64,000 bases of DNA from Acidimicrobiaceae bacterium (GTDB lineage: Bacteria > Actinomycetota > Acidimicrobiia > Acidimicrobiales > RAAP-2). Shown one piece after another: positions 43,601 through 50,520 of the stretch. Position numbers and translations under genes: made by a program. How positions within the stretch are numbered: position 1 is the stretch's first letter; each line of letters begins with the position of its first letter. Where the stretch lies: positions 1 through 64,000 of the forward strand of contig PMLJ01000009.1 of the NCBI GenBank assembly GCA_003158855.1. Reading direction: 5' to 3'. The notes under the pieces are model-generated. The model was not told the DNA's origin. It did no database searches and saw only the letters and a list, made by a program, of their open reading frames with translations.

Positions 43601-44206
43601 CGGGTTCGTGCGGATCTGTTCGGGGATCCCGTGGTCCTGCATCTCGATGAAGAAGTTCTCCGGACCGAAGATGGTCTGAAGGCGGCCAGCGAGTTCGAGG
43701 GCTTTGGCGTAGTTGTCCTGCAAGAGCGCCTGCAGCACGACGCCACCAAGACAGCCCGAGGTCGCGATCAACCCTTCGCAGTGGCGCTCCAGCAACTCCC
43801 AGTCCAAGCGGGGCTTGTAGTAGTAACCCTCGAGAAAGGCCTTCGAGGAGAGTTCGCGAAGATTCCGGTAACCCTGATTCGACTCGGCGAGCAGCGTCAG
43901 GTGGTGGTAGAGCTTTTGTCCGCCCTCGGTATCGCCTCCAGTGTCGTCGATCTTTCCCCGACGAGGCGGACGATCGAAGCGCGAGTTGGCGGCCATGTAG
44001 GCCTCCAGTCCGATGATGGGAGTTATCCCGTGCTTGCGACAAGCCTCATAGAAATCAATGACGCCGTAGAGGTTCCCGTGATCGGTGATGCCGATCGCCG
44101 TCTGCCCGTCGGCCTTCGCGGCGAGGACCATCTCTTCCACGCGTGCGGCGCCGTCGAGCATTGAGTACTCGGTGTGGTTATGGAGATGGACGAAGTTCTC
44201 AGCCAT
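40643..44206 (-). CDS. dnaE: DNA polymerase III alpha subunit
   Basis: Replicative polymerase; 1,187 residues. The N-terminal PHP domain begins FVHLHNHTEYSMLDGAAR. The polymerase core has VGPGRGSAAG and the catalytic Asp pair in MPDIDMDF, with a third acidic residue further on. The helix-hairpin-helix and C-terminal OB-fold regions (TVGGILAEVQIRTTKAGQQYA) follow. The ATG has AAGGAAGAG upstream. Length and domains match the DnaE1 type used as the main replicase in actinobacteria. Upstream, 44207-44299 contains only a weak GTGGCA/TGCCAC hairpin. Confidence 0.98.
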   Translation of the reverse strand: MAENFVHLHNHTEYSMLDGAARVEEMVLAAKADGQTAIGITDHGNLYGVIDFYEACRKHGITPIIGLEAYMAANSRFDRPPRRGKIDDTGGDTEGGQKLYHHLTLLAESNQGYRNLRELSSKAFLEGYYYKPRLDWELLERHCEGLIATSGCLGGVVLQALLQDNYAKALELAGRLQTIFGPENFFIEMQDHGIPEQIRTNPHLLQIAKDLRAPLLATNDLHYVRHSDAEMHDALLCIGTGSLVADPNRFRFQSDQHYLKSSAEMRYLFRDLPEACDNTLAIAERADVTIQFDNDALPEFPIPVEYQGASHKDGANRLLRELSYQGARDRYGDSLNDEVRERLEYELGVVADMGFSDYFLVVWDLIRHAREKGIRVGPGRGSAAGCCIAFCLRIVDLDPIHYGLIFERFLNPGRKQMPDIDMDFDERYRGDMIRYAAERYGSDHVAQIVTFSTIKARAAVRDAARVLGYPPQLGDKIAKAMPPLVMGQDLPLEACFTPMPGYEARYAEATELRALYDTDPEVKHAVDVAKGFVDKRRQDGIHAAAVVITKEPVLEYVPVQRKSGPNGSIDDAPIVTQYEATAIEKLGLLKMDFLGLRNLAIIERTLEHIKRRHASPVDIDHVPLDDVKVFEMLKLGNSIGIFQLEGDKMRQLMRRLAPTSFDDIAALVALYRPGPLSENVHNDYADRKNQRQIVSYDHDDLETILGETYGLMIYQEDIMRVATKIAGFSMTEADDLRKACSKKIREMIQAQRAKFVDGSEREGYGRELGETIFNKIEPFADYAFNKSHAYGYALIAYQNAWLKANYPVEYMSALLTSFRDDKDKASIYLNEARQMGITVGVPDVNESFGEYAPSLSQEKTILFGMAAVRNVGEALVDKIVSEREAGGPFTSVYDFVRRVDPAVLNRRSMESLIKAGAFDSLGVPRLGFLLKVDEIIDVTLSRRKDLSLGITTLFASMGAGEDDNDWEGTEIALSDIEFEKSVKLDFEREMLGTYISDHPLYEVESALAAKTDGSLMSIRERGDELAKTGRAVTVGGILAEVQIRTTKAGQQYARTVLEDLGGSIEINFSARNFERCSGFLAKDNIVLMKIRIDSRDDELRFSALEVELLMVDRSVDELRLMLRPEDLTSNSIAVLREIISRYPGKSPVIVETGQDGKVFKLAPEFNVNIAGVVADLRSEFGRNVIKA

Positions 44207-44299
44207 TAGCTGATCTCTTCCTTTCGACTGCTCGGGCGTGAATTACAAACGTGGCATTTGGAGGTTAGTACCAGTGTGCCACGGCCCATGGTGAATCAC

Positions 44300-44788
44300 C
44301 TAAAGGTACGTTCCGGCGCGAGGTTCGCCGCTCCCGGGATTGAGCGAACGGTCACGCATCTTCTCCAACTGGGCCGCAGCCGCGGCCTGTTGGGCGAAGA
44401 GGGACGCCTGGATGCCGTGGAAGAGGCCCTCGAGCCAGCCCACAAGCTGGGCTTGGGCGATGCGCAACTCCGATTCGCTCGGAAGTTCAGCGCTGAACGG
44501 CGGCGCCATCCGGGCAAGTTCGCCACCCAGGTCCGGCGAGAGGGCTCCAGAGAGTTCCGTGATCGAGATCTGGTAGATCTCTCGAAGCCGCGCCCGTCCA
44601 GCCTCGTCGATCGGGGCGCTTCGCGCCTCGTCGAGCAGCGACTTCACCATTGAGCCGATTCGCATCACTTTCGCGGGCTGACTGATGTAGTCGGTTTCCG
44701 TATCTTCGGCCGGTTTGGCCTCCTCCTCGCCAGGCGCGAGGACCTCATCGGGGTTCACTTTTACGTTTTCGTTTTGCTCTTGTTCCAC
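44300..44788 (-). CDS. bpa: Bacterial proteasome activator Bpa (DUF2587)
   Basis: ATP-independent ring that opens the 20S proteasome gate in actinobacteria. It has 162 residues. An acidic disordered N-terminus of about 35 residues is followed by KVMRIGSMVKSLLDEARSAP and SELRIAQAQLVGWLEGLFHGIQASLFAQQ, the helical core typical of the family. The protein ends AGTYL, resembling the C-terminal GQYL that docks in the proteasome. The core proteasome genes are outside this window. GTG 44788; divergent from the rrf2-like gene. Confidence 0.93.
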   Translation of the reverse strand: MEQEQNENVKVNPDEVLAPGEEEAKPAEDTETDYISQPAKVMRIGSMVKSLLDEARSAPIDEAGRARLREIYQISITELSGALSPDLGGELARMAPPFSAELPSESELRIAQAQLVGWLEGLFHGIQASLFAQQAAAAAQLEKMRDRSLNPGSGEPRAGTYL

Positions 44789-44850
44789 CTACGCAGTGTG
44801 CCAGAAATTACGACCCCCTCGGCGCACGCTCCTTGGAATAGGCCCGTAGG

Positions 44851-44856
44851 TAGACT
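44851..44856 (+). promoter_or_regulatory. -10 box of the rrf2-like gene, leaderless type
   Basis: TAGACT, seven bases before ATG 44864, with no ribosome binding site. Confidence 0.55.
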
Positions 44857-44863
44857 TGAGTCC

Positions 44864-45313
44864 ATGAGGGTTTCAACACGTGGCGACTACGCAAGCAGGG
44901 CGTTGCTCAGTTTGGCCCTCCGAGACGACCAATCGACGCCAACCTCGGTACGCGACCTCGCCGAGCGCACCGGACTCCCCCAGCCGTACCTCGAGCAGAT
45001 CCTGCTCAGTCTCAAGGGCGTGGGACTGGTCCGGTCCAAGCGCGGTGTCGGAGGCGGTTACGTCCTCGCTCGAAGCGCCGAATCAATCACGCTCGCCGAG
45101 ATCGTGGCCGCGGTTGACGGTCCGATCGTCGCTGGTGATTTTGGCGAGCCCCACCGTGACGGCGCCTGTGACCACGAGGGACAGTGCGTGCTTCTGGGCG
45201 TATGGGCCGATGTTGGCAATCACATGCGAGAGCACCTGTCCAGCTTCACCCTGGAAGACATGGTGGTCCAGGCTCGTGGTGGCCGGCCGGTCAAGCGAAC
45301 TCACAGTTCTTAA
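44864..45313 (+). CDS. Rrf2 family transcriptional regulator
   Basis: 149 residues. The N-terminal winged helix is MRVSTRGDYASRALLSLAL...LPQPYLEQILLSLKGVGLVRSKRGVGGGYVLAR, the Rrf2 signature. C102 and C108 (ACDHEGQC) match the second and third cluster cysteines of IscR, while the first is absent, so it may bind an Fe-S cluster with another ligand or act as a thiol sensor. ATG 44864 is set by the family N-terminus; the frame is open further upstream. Confidence 0.92.
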   Translation: MRVSTRGDYASRALLSLALRDDQSTPTSVRDLAERTGLPQPYLEQILLSLKGVGLVRSKRGVGGGYVLARSAESITLAEIVAAVDGPIVAGDFGEPHRDGACDHEGQCVLLGVWADVGNHMREHLSSFTLEDMVVQARGGRPVKRTHSS

Positions 45314-45344
45314 CAAGTTTTCAACTTCGCTTATTAGTATTGGC

Positions 45345-45373
45345 TTGAACTCCCATTTACGACGTGGTAAATT
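45345..45373 (+). promoter_or_regulatory. Promoter of the sigma factor gene
   Basis: -35 TTGAAC (45345-45350), 17-bp spacer, -10 TAAATT (45368-45373). The leader to the GTG at 45446 is about 65 nt and contains an AAGGAG ribosome binding site. Confidence 0.65.
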
Positions 45374-45445
45374 AGTAAGGTGTCCATAGGAGAAATAGCA
45401 AGGCCTGGACGCATCGCCCCCCGCAGTCACGATTAAGGAGATGCA

Positions 45446-46297
45446 GTGAACACCACCCCCCGCCGTTCATCAGTGAACACCAACGACATGCTGGGCCTCC
45501 TTATGCGCGACCTCGATCGCTACCCGATGCCCAACTACGACGAGCAGGTCGAACTCGCCAAGCGAGTCACCGCCGGTGACGATGAGGCCAAGAAGCAGAT
45601 GGTCGCCGCCAACCTGCGCCTCGTCCTGCACTGGGCGCGCCGCTATCAGGACCGTGGCGTCGAAATGGTCGACCTCGTCCAGGAGGGGACCTTCGGTCTG
45701 CTTCGTGCCGTGGAGAAGTTCGACTGGGAGCGCGGCTTCAAGTTCTCCACCTACGCAACCTGGTGGATCCGCCAGGCGCTCCAGCGCGCCGTCCAGCAGC
45801 ACGGACGCACGATTCGAATCCCCTTGGAGGTCGGCGAGCAGCTCCAGCGACTCGAGGCCACAGCCGCCGAATTGACGTCGATCTTTGGACGCAAGCCCAC
45901 CGACGACGAGCTCACCGAGGCGACCGGGATGACAAAAGAGGTCCGCCAGGGCCTTCGCGGGCTCGCGGGGGTCACCGCCAGCCTCGACCAGCCGGCATCG
46001 TCGGATTCGGCGACCACGCTGGGCGACCTCGTGGCGCCAAGTCAGCTGGACTGGGTCGGTGAGATCGAACAGTCAATGATGGATGAGCAACTTCACGGTG
46101 CGCTCGCCAAGTTGACCGACATTCAGCGCGAGGTGCTGAGCCTGCGCTTCGGACTGAACGGGGCCACTCCCCTCTCGCTGCAGGCCACAGCCACCAAGAT
46201 GGACATCGGCGTTCGCCGGGTCCGTCGGGCTGAGGAAGAGGCGTTGGAGACGCTGCGCGGCGATACTGCGGTGCTGGCGACGCGAGAGAACGCCTAG
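45446..46297 (+). CDS. RNA polymerase sigma factor, sigma-70 group 2-like
   Basis: 283 residues. Region 1.2 (TNDMLGLLMRDLDRYPMPNYDEQVELAKRV), region 2 (ANLRLVLHWARRYQDRGVEMVDLVQEGTFGLLRAVEKFDWERGFKFSTYATWWIRQAL), region 3, and region 4 (LTDIQREVLSLRFGLNG...) are all present. There is no long N-terminal region 1.1, so it looks like a group 2 (SigB/HrdB-paralogue) factor rather than the essential one. GTG with AAGGAG. Its TAG shares CTAG with rluD. Confidence 0.92.
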   Translation: MNTTPRRSSVNTNDMLGLLMRDLDRYPMPNYDEQVELAKRVTAGDDEAKKQMVAANLRLVLHWARRYQDRGVEMVDLVQEGTFGLLRAVEKFDWERGFKFSTYATWWIRQALQRAVQQHGRTIRIPLEVGEQLQRLEATAAELTSIFGRKPTDDELTEATGMTKEVRQGLRGLAGVTASLDQPASSDSATTLGDLVAPSQLDWVGEIEQSMMDEQLHGALAKLTDIQREVLSLRFGLNGATPLSLQATATKMDIGVRRVRRAEEEALETLRGDTAVLATRENA

Positions 46298-47268
46298 AGT
46301 TCCACCGAATCCGGTACCAGAGGTCGCAAGTCATCGGGCAGCGGCACAGTCGTCGTGAGCCACTCGTCCGTTCGCGGGTGTGCGAAAGCGAGTGTTGTCG
46401 AGTGGAGGAAGAATCGGTCCTCGGGCAGGCGTCGTTCACGACGATGCCCGTAGCGCGGATCGTTCACGACAGGATGGCCAATCGTCGCCATGTGCACCCG
46501 GATCTGATGGGTGCGTCCCGTGTCGAGCTGCAGTCGCAGCAACGTCATGGCGTGAGGCTTGTCAATGCGGGCAAGGACTTCGTAACCGGTTCGAGCGGCC
46601 CGTCCATCGGCGCGTACCGCCATCATGGTCGGCGTGCGTGTCGAACGTCCGATCGGCGCGTCAACGACACCGCGCTCTTCGGCAACGTGTCCCTCAACCA
46701 TGCCCAGGTACGTGCGCTCCATGAGCCGTTCAGCCAGCTGGGCGCTCAGGTTCAAGAACCCCTCGGGCGTCTTTGCGACCACCAGCACGCCCGACGTGCC
46801 CTTGTCGAGCCGATGCACGATTCCGGGACGTAGCGGGTCGCACAGACCCTCAGCGCTGAGTTCCCTCATCTGGGGATAGAGGGCGAGCAGTCCGGCGACC
46901 AGGGTGCCAGTGCGCTGGCCGGCTCCGGGATGGACCACCTGTCCCGGCGCCTTGTTCACGACCGCGAAGTCGGCATCGTCGAGCACCACGTCGACCTGGA
47001 CGGAAGGATCCGCCTCGACGACGCCGGAATCGGGAGGAGGGATTATCGCCACCAGACGCTGTCCTTCACTCACCGACACCGAGGATTTCAGGACGACCTT
47101 GTCGTTGAGCGTGACGCCGCCGCCGCCCAGTATGGCGCTGGTCTCGGAACGCGAGAGCCCGGTGAGCATGGAGAGCACGCGGTCGATCCGAATTTCGGCG
47201 AGCGACGCGGGGACGACCAGATCGAGGATTTCGCCATCGAACGCGTCGATCGTCGATTCATCGCTCAT
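46294..47268 (-). CDS. rluD: RluD-family 23S rRNA pseudouridine synthase
   Basis: 324 residues. S4 RNA-binding domain in the first 80 residues (RIDRVLSMLTGLSRSETSAILGGGGVTLND), then the catalytic core with VVNKAPGQVVHPGAG, the catalytic Asp in VHRLDKGTSGVLVVAKT and LDTGRTHQIRVHMATIGHPV. Start ATG 47268 overlaps the lspA stop as ATGA; the frame is open further upstream, but that part lies inside lspA. The lspA-rluD order is common in actinobacteria. Confidence 0.94.
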   Translation of the reverse strand: MSDESTIDAFDGEILDLVVPASLAEIRIDRVLSMLTGLSRSETSAILGGGGVTLNDKVVLKSSVSVSEGQRLVAIIPPPDSGVVEADPSVQVDVVLDDADFAVVNKAPGQVVHPGAGQRTGTLVAGLLALYPQMRELSAEGLCDPLRPGIVHRLDKGTSGVLVVAKTPEGFLNLSAQLAERLMERTYLGMVEGHVAEERGVVDAPIGRSTRTPTMMAVRADGRAARTGYEVLARIDKPHAMTLLRLQLDTGRTHQIRVHMATIGHPVVNDPRYGHRRERRLPEDRFFLHSTTLAFAHPRTDEWLTTTVPLPDDLRPLVPDSVEL

Positions 47269-47738
47269 CGTGCTAGCAACCGTTCTCCGCGAAGCGCCGC
47301 CACCATCAGTACCACGAAACCCGCCGTGATGCAGACGTCCGCGAGATTGAAGACCGGAAACGACCCGAGGGCGATGAAGTCGGTCACCTGGTGGGGATTC
47401 GCGGCCAGGCGGTCCACCACGTTCGCGAGCCCGCCTCCGATCAGGAGTCCGAAGCCGATCGCCGGGGCTCCGGGCCGGGCTCGAAGCCCCACCACGACAA
47501 CGACGATGGCAATCACCACGGTGAGCACTGTCGTCACAAGAGGTCCAGACTGATTGATGGAAAAGGAGATTCCCGAGTTGTACTGCAGGCGCAGCCACAC
47601 CGCTCCGCCTATATGAACACTATGGGCCGCGAGGGCGTTTCGAGCCCAGGCCTTCGTGACTGCATCAAGGGCGGTGACCACGAGTGCCACCACCACGACG
47701 GTGGTATTGACGTTGAGGGCTAGACGCTTGCGCGGCAC
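47265..47738 (-). CDS. lspA: Lipoprotein signal peptidase
   Basis: Cleaves prolipoprotein signal peptides, as the putative lipoprotein in this window would require. It has 157 residues and four helices. The catalytic Asp residues are D109 (GGLANVVDRL) and D134 (FNLADVCITAG), and the conserved N-x-G is in YNSGISFS. I chose GTG 47738, which gives the usual basic N-terminus (PRKRLALN) and overlaps the upstream gene by 19 bp; GTG 47696 would give a 143-residue protein. Coupled to rluD. Confidence 0.9.
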   Translation of the reverse strand: MPRKRLALNVNTTVVVVALVVTALDAVTKAWARNALAAHSVHIGGAVWLRLQYNSGISFSINQSGPLVTTVLTVVIAIVVVVVGLRARPGAPAIGFGLLIGGGLANVVDRLAANPHQVTDFIALGSFPVFNLADVCITAGFVVLMVAALRGERLLAR

Positions 47739-48757
47739 GACACACACGTGAAGACCGGCAACTGCGCCAAGAGCCGGGGCTTGGAGATCGCCTCGTAGCA
47801 CTCATCGCAGCGTCCGTAACTGCCGTCATCAATGCGCGACAGGGCGACGTCGATTTCGTCGACCTTCAGTCGAAGCGCCGCGGCGAAGTCCTTCAGTTGG
47901 TCGCGCTGGATGTCCGACGCGACGCTGCTGCCGTCCTCGTCGTCGTACTCGAGACGTTCCCGGTCAACGAGCATTTCGTTCGCCTCGGACTCGCTGATGG
48001 CGATCTGGTTGTTGGTCGACTCGCGTGCTTCGATGAGCAGGACCCGCAGCTCCTCGAGGAACTCGAGATCGTTTCCGTACGGCTTCGAGTGCATCTTTCG
48101 CTCGAGGGCCTCGACGCGCTTGCGCTCCTCGGCGTCGCGGCGCTCTTGGCGCTTCAACTCCTCGAGGTTACGTCGTTCGATCTCACGCTGCTTTCGAAGC
48201 TTCTCGGCCTCGATTGCCTTGCGTTTGGCTTCGATCTCTCGCTGCTTCTTCGCCTCGGCGGCGGCCTTTTCGCGGGCCTTGCGCTGGACTTCTCGCTCCT
48301 TGGCGGCGGCCTTGGCCTTCGCCTCGCGCTCCTTCAGGGCCTTGGCGGTGGCGACGGCCTTGGCCTTGTCGTGAGCGGCCTTCGCCTTGGCGGCGACCTT
48401 GGCCTTCGCCTCGCGCTCCTTCAGAGCCTTGGCGGTGGCGACGGCCTTGGCCTTGGCGGCGGCGGCCTTTCGGGCCACAACGGCCTTCTGGTCGGAGCTC
48501 AGCGCAACTGTCTTCTTCACCGTATTCTTGGCGACAACTTTGGTGATCGGGGCTTTCCTCGCGGGGGCCTTTTTCACGAGGGCCTTGGCGGGAACTGTGT
48601 TCTTTGCGGTCTTCTTCACGATGACTTTCTTGGCCGGAGCCTTTTTTGTGGGGGCCTTGGCGGCCTTTGAATGCGAACCGATGGCCTTCTTGGCGGCCTT
48701 TTTTGCCGAAGCCTTCTTCGCGGGGGCCTTGGCGGCGTTCTTGGCGTTGGACGGCAT
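47720..48757 (-). CDS. DksA/TraR zinc-finger protein with histone H1-like N-terminal tail
   Basis: 345 residues. Residues about 1-110 are Ala/Lys/Pro-rich with PAKKA- and KKAP-type repeats like the tails of histone H1. Residues about 110-225 form a charged coiled coil (KEREAKAK, EAEKLRKQREIERR) with a 29-residue internal repeat. The C-terminal 110 residues are DksA/TraR-like with a C4 zinc site, CDECY and CVSC, and DDGSYGRCDEC. DksA modulates RNA polymerase; the tail suggests that it also binds DNA. ATG 48757 follows GAGGAG. The usual DksA is about 150 residues. Confidence 0.85.
   Translation of the reverse strand: MPSNAKNAAKAPAKKASAKKAAKKAIGSHSKAAKAPTKKAPAKKVIVKKTAKNTVPAKALVKKAPARKAPITKVVAKNTVKKTVALSSDQKAVVARKAAAAKAKAVATAKALKEREAKAKVAAKAKAAHDKAKAVATAKALKEREAKAKAAAKEREVQRKAREKAAAEAKKQREIEAKRKAIEAEKLRKQREIERRNLEELKRQERRDAEERKRVEALERKMHSKPYGNDLEFLEELRVLLIEARESTNNQIAISESEANEMLVDRERLEYDDEDGSSVASDIQRDQLKDFAAALRLKVDEIDVALSRIDDGSYGRCDECYEAISKPRLLAQLPVFTCVSCRASV
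48302..48455. repeat. Two copies of an 87-bp-period repeat inside the DksA/TraR gene
   Basis: Segments 48302-48368 and 48389-48455 (67 bp each) differ at two positions. The offset is 87 bp, encoding a 29-residue period (KAKAVATAKALKEREAKAK plus ten more). Recent duplication within the coiled coil is likely. Confidence 0.85.
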
Positions 48758-48817
48758 GGTTAACTCCTCAAGTTGCGATGAACAAGTGCGCGCCGACCCT
48801 AGCAGCAAGTGCGAGGT

Positions 48818-49585
48818 TTAGGAACGATCGTCGTGCGAAGGCTGCTCAAAGTTGAGAACTTGGCCAATGGTCTGCTGGTGGGGTGCGGGGGCGGGGGGCG
48901 GCGACTCGGGCCGGGCCAGGTCGGCAACCGACGACGGGGCGCTCCTTGGAGGAGGCGGCGACTGCGACGGACCAGGTCCGGCCGGACGCACCCCACCCAC
49001 GTGCAAGGAGCTCTCAAGCCAGCGCGAGAACTCCGCGAGCACGCCGCTGAGTCGGGTGCGCTCGGTCTCCAACTGACGAGCCAGGGTGTCGACATCCTCG
49101 CTCAGACGCTGCTTCAGGCCATTCAGACGGTTGACCTCGTCCTCGGCGCGGCTTCGAGCCTCGGAAACGATCTCGCGGGCGCGCTCTTGAGCGGCCGTGG
49201 TGAGCTCTCGCGCCTTGGATTCGGCCTCTTGCTGGGCCTGTTCGATGAACTGTTGGGCCATCACGATCATCGCCGTGACCTGTTCGGCGCCCGAACCCGA
49301 GACGACCACGCGCGGAGCTGGCGCGGGGGCGGGAACTGGGGCCTGCACCGGGGTTTGACCGGTCGCTGCAAAGTCCGAGCCACTCTGCAATTGATTGATC
49401 CGCTCGCCCGCCTGACGCAACTGCTGGCGCATCTGGTGAAGCTGGTCCTTTAGCTGACGAGTCTCGGCCGAAACTCGCTCGAGGAATTCATCAACCTCAT
49501 CGACGTTGTAGCCCTTGAGGCCCACTTTGAAGGCCACCGTGTCGATGGCGTCGAGAGCTGAGAGAGCGTTATCCGAACTTTCCAT
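48818..49585 (-). CDS. divIVA: DivIVA/Wag31 family polar growth and septum protein
   Basis: 255 residues. N-terminal DivIVA domain (AFKVGLKGYNVDEVDEFLERV) that binds curved membrane, then a coiled coil, a Pro/Ala linker, a second long coiled coil (about 110-205) and a Pro-rich tail. In actinobacteria this protein organises polar wall growth. It sits downstream of sepF-yggT as usual. A TAGGGT box six bases before the ATG indicates its own leaderless-type promoter. Confidence 0.93.
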   Translation of the reverse strand: MESSDNALSALDAIDTVAFKVGLKGYNVDEVDEFLERVSAETRQLKDQLHQMRQQLRQAGERINQLQSGSDFAATGQTPVQAPVPAPAPAPRVVVSGSGAEQVTAMIVMAQQFIEQAQQEAESKARELTTAAQERAREIVSEARSRAEDEVNRLNGLKQRLSEDVDTLARQLETERTRLSGVLAEFSRWLESSLHVGGVRPAGPGPSQSPPPPRSAPSSVADLARPESPPPAPAPHQQTIGQVLNFEQPSHDDRS

Positions 49586-49591
49586 GTTGCC

Positions 49592-49597
49592 ACCCTA
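49592..49597 (-). promoter_or_regulatory. -10 box of divIVA, leaderless type
   Basis: TAGGGT, six bases before the divIVA ATG, in the 46-bp gap after yggT. Confidence 0.45.
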
Positions 49598-49631
49598 CCG
49601 CCCCACTAAGGCTAAGTAGTGACTTCCGGCG

Positions 49632-49883
49632 TCAGATAACTGCGTTTATGACCTCGAGCACAACGACCGCGATGAGCACGGAGAAGTCAATCCCCACGCC
49701 TCCGATCCGGGGTCGAGGCATGATCTGGCGAATCGGACGCAGGACCGGCTCAGTCAGTCGCGCGAGAACCCGCTTGGTGGAGGCCAGCCCGCCGCTCTGA
49801 TTGGTCGTCGGGAACCAACTGAGCAATGCGGAGATGATCAGCACCCAGATGTAGAGTCCAAGGATCTCGTGTACGAGAACCAT
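49632..49883 (-). CDS. yggT: YggT family membrane protein
   Basis: 83 residues, two hydrophobic helices (about 8-23 and 62-82). Between them is LARLTEPVLRPIRQIMPRPRIGGVGIDFS, the family signature. It is always found near sepF in this kind of cluster, and its function is probably linked to division or osmotic response. ATG 49883 overlaps the sepF stop as TGATG. Confidence 0.92.
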   Translation of the reverse strand: MVLVHEILGLYIWVLIISALLSWFPTTNQSGGLASTKRVLARLTEPVLRPIRQIMPRPRIGGVGIDFSVLIAVVVLEVINAVI

Positions 49884-50485
49884 CAATAGCCTGTGGACTG
49901 GTAGTTCGAAGCTCGAAGTCGCTCACGAACTTCAGGGCTCAGGTGTGTGCCTTGAGGGCTCACCAGGTACACGGCGCCCTTTTCCAGGATTTCCATCTTC
50001 GCGTTGAGCGCGTACGCCGTTCCCGATGCGAAGTCCACCAATCGACGACCGAGACCCGGATCGACCTGGGTGACGAGCATCACGACAGCCCGGTTGCTAC
50101 GAAGCAGATCAGTGATGCGTCGTGACTCGTTGTAGTTCGTCGGGGTAAAGATCGCGACGTCGCGGTCCTGGGAGAGCGGCGTAATACCCCGCACGCCGCT
50201 GCTCTGCACGGGTCGGATCCGAGGGGACTGACCCTGGGATTCAAGAACCGAGATCGAAGAGGTGTGGCTGGCCAGCGGCGCCGGGTTGGCGCGCACGTTC
50301 GACGGGCCGCTCGACACCGTCGGAAACTGCCGTGGGGCGCTCGGGGCGGTGCGCGACCACTCGGGCTCTTCCTCAGTCGCGGGCTGGTCGGAGAATGGGC
50401 GGGTGGGCGTGGTCGAGGCGTACTCGCCGTACTCGTCTTCGATGAGGCCTAGGAACCCCAAAGCCTTGCGCATCTTTTCTTTCAT
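49883..50485 (-). CDS. sepF: Cell division protein SepF
   Basis: 200 residues. The N-terminal amphipathic membrane-binding helix is MKEKMRKALGFLGLIED, followed by an acidic and Pro/Ser-rich linker of about 100 residues. The C-terminal SepF domain reads DVAIFTPTNYNESRRITDLLRSNRAVVML to the end. It anchors FtsZ to the membrane, taking over the role of the missing FtsA. The start is ATG 50485, six bases after GGAG; ATG 50491 would leave no spacing. Confidence 0.94.
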   Translation of the reverse strand: MKEKMRKALGFLGLIEDEYGEYASTTPTRPFSDQPATEEEPEWSRTAPSAPRQFPTVSSGPSNVRANPAPLASHTSSISVLESQGQSPRIRPVQSSGVRGITPLSQDRDVAIFTPTNYNESRRITDLLRSNRAVVMLVTQVDPGLGRRLVDFASGTAYALNAKMEILEKGAVYLVSPQGTHLSPEVRERLRASNYQSTGY

Positions 50486-50520
50486 CAACATCTCCTTGCG
50501 GTAACACCGCCCCGACCATG

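Noticed and set aside
44207-44299. Possible small RNA or terminator between bpa and dnaE
   Set aside because: Only a 6-bp GTGGCA/TGCCAC stem with a long loop is seen, too weak to call.
48130-48760. Repetitive GC-rich stretch that could be taken for a CRISPR-like or satellite array
   Set aside because: The repeats encode Lys/Ala-rich protein sequence in frame and lack fixed repeat-spacer structure.
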